Shown here one piece after another: positions 12,975 through 13,433 of a stretch of 13,433 nt of DNA. The position numbers and the translations under genes were made by a program. How positions within the stretch are numbered: the stretch's first letter is position 1; every line of letters begins with the position of its first letter. The DNA is from CAYLRY01 sp964386535 (GTDB lineage: Bacteria; Chloroflexota; Dehalococcoidia; Dehalococcoidales; UBA3254), in NCBI GenBank assembly GCA_964386535.1, contig CAYLRY010000058.1, positions 1 through 13,433 of the forward strand. Reading direction: 5' to 3'. Under the pieces are notes generated by a model, which did no database searches, was not told the DNA's origin, and saw only the letters and a program-made list of their open reading frames with translations.

Positions 12975-13298
12975 TTAATCAATTTTTATGAGTAAATAAC
13001 GGATTATCTTCTCGGAAATCTTAAGGTTGGTTTCCAGTTCCTTATTGGCAGAAGGATCAAGTTTGAACTTAATCAACACATAATTGCCTTCCATAAGATG
13101 CTTAATGGGATAGGCTAGTTTCTTCCTTCCCCACCTGGTGGTCTCGATGATAGTACCACCTTTTCCTGTAATAAACTGGGAGATGTTATTGATTACAGTA
13201 TCGAGTCCATCATCGGCAACTTCTGGATGAACGATAAAAACCAGTTCATAATCAAACCCTGTTTGCACCGCCGTTGTAGTTTCGTCTTTTGTTACCAT
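12975..13298 (-). CDS. rpsF: 30S ribosomal protein S6
   Basis: Small-subunit platform protein and partner of S18. It shows YELVFIVHPE (residues 17-26), then GGTIIETTRWGRKKLAYPIK, GNYVLIKFKLDP and a final LKISEKIIRYLLIKID, the full S6 ferredoxin-like fold order. The 107 residues include a short N-terminal extension. The ATG follows AGGGAAAG at about 10 bases. It is the first gene of the long minus-strand train and has a predicted promoter at 13358-13385. Confidence 0.96.
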   Translation of the reverse strand: MVTKDETTTAVQTGFDYELVFIVHPEVADDGLDTVINNISQFITGKGGTIIETTRWGRKKLAYPIKHLMEGNYVLIKFKLDPSANKELETNLKISEKIIRYLLIKID

Positions 13299-13357
13299 TA
13301 ATTTTTACTTTCCCTAATTTCTATTTCTATAGGCTCACCGCACAATAGACGCATTTT

Positions 13358-13385
13358 ATTATAACACACCACCTGGTAAATGCAA
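13358..13385 (-). promoter_or_regulatory. predicted promoter of the rpsF operon
   Basis: On the minus strand TGT-TATAAT (13366-13358) is a perfect extended -10, the same nine bases as the protease promoter at 3996-4004. TTGCAT (13385-13380) lies 16 bases upstream as a weak -35. The start point would be near 13351, giving a leader of about 50 bases before rpsF. Confidence 0.6.
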
Positions 13386-13391
13386 TAATAA

Positions 13392-13433
13392 TCATTCGAA
13401 TACTTCTTCATTATCACATCTTAGCTTTATCAT
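13392..13433 (-). CDS. possible C-terminal end of an upstream minus-strand gene
   Basis: One minus-strand frame is open from the window edge to a TGA at 13394-13392 and reads MIKLRCDNEEVFE, which looks like a charged protein end. At 14 codons it cannot be assigned and may be chance. If real, it ends just before the rpsF promoter. Confidence 0.2.
   Translation of the reverse strand: MIKLRCDNEEVFE

Noticed and set aside
13299..13351. S6:S18-binding autoregulatory leader before rpsF
   Set aside because: A short hairpin CTATT/AATAG is possible, but the conserved CCG bulge of the known motif is not visible, so I cannot support it.
1..13433. Mobile element, CRISPR array, prophage, toxin-antitoxin or defence genes
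   Set aside because: All coding space is taken by recognisable housekeeping genes; no direct-repeat arrays, transposase motifs or tRNA attachment sites were seen.

Overview
The window looks like ordinary chromosome from a moderately AT-rich bacterium. The best guess is a member of the Chloroflexota, probably Dehalococcoidia-like. The clues are a YidC with neither signal peptide nor periplasmic P1 domain, an IleS of the eukaryote-like (type 2) class, the style of the MiaA and Crp proteins, a stand-alone TrpB2, and T-box control of amino-acid genes. This placement is inference from protein style, not from a search. No phage, insertion sequence, CRISPR array, tRNA or rRNA was seen.

Left part (1-2062): on the minus strand tpiA (triosephosphate isomerase) is followed by the start of miaA (tRNA dimethylallyltransferase), which runs off the left edge and has no ATG, GTG or TTG start. 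Divergent from tpiA is a Crp/Fnr-family regulator; the 140-base gap holds face-to-face predicted promoters and an inverted repeat.

Middle plus-strand part (2063-5175): a consensus sigma-70 promoter drives a T-box riboswitch with a UGG (Trp) specifier, which controls trpB2 (tryptophan synthase beta-like). After a strong terminator comes an HtrA/DegP-type serine protease with a likely lipoprotein signal and one PDZ domain, whose start overlaps a five-codon mini-ORF.

Right minus-strand part (13433 down to 5223): a long gene train for translation and membrane protein biogenesis: rpsF, ssb, rpsR, rpmH, rnpA, yidD, a PQQ-repeat beta-propeller lipoprotein, yidC, jag, then an Ile T-box leader and ileS. 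The cluster joins the rpsF-ssb-rpsR operon directly to the rpmH-rnpA-yidD-yidC-jag set usually found near oriC. ileS faces the protease gene, and a hairpin terminator lies between them.

I see no novel multi-gene system. The points worth a second look are regulatory or architectural: the missing canonical start of miaA, the Trp T-box on a lone trpB2, the long yidC/jag overlap, the PQQ lipoprotein inserted in the yidD-yidC operon, the mini-ORF at the protease start, and the inverted repeat over the tpiA transcription start.
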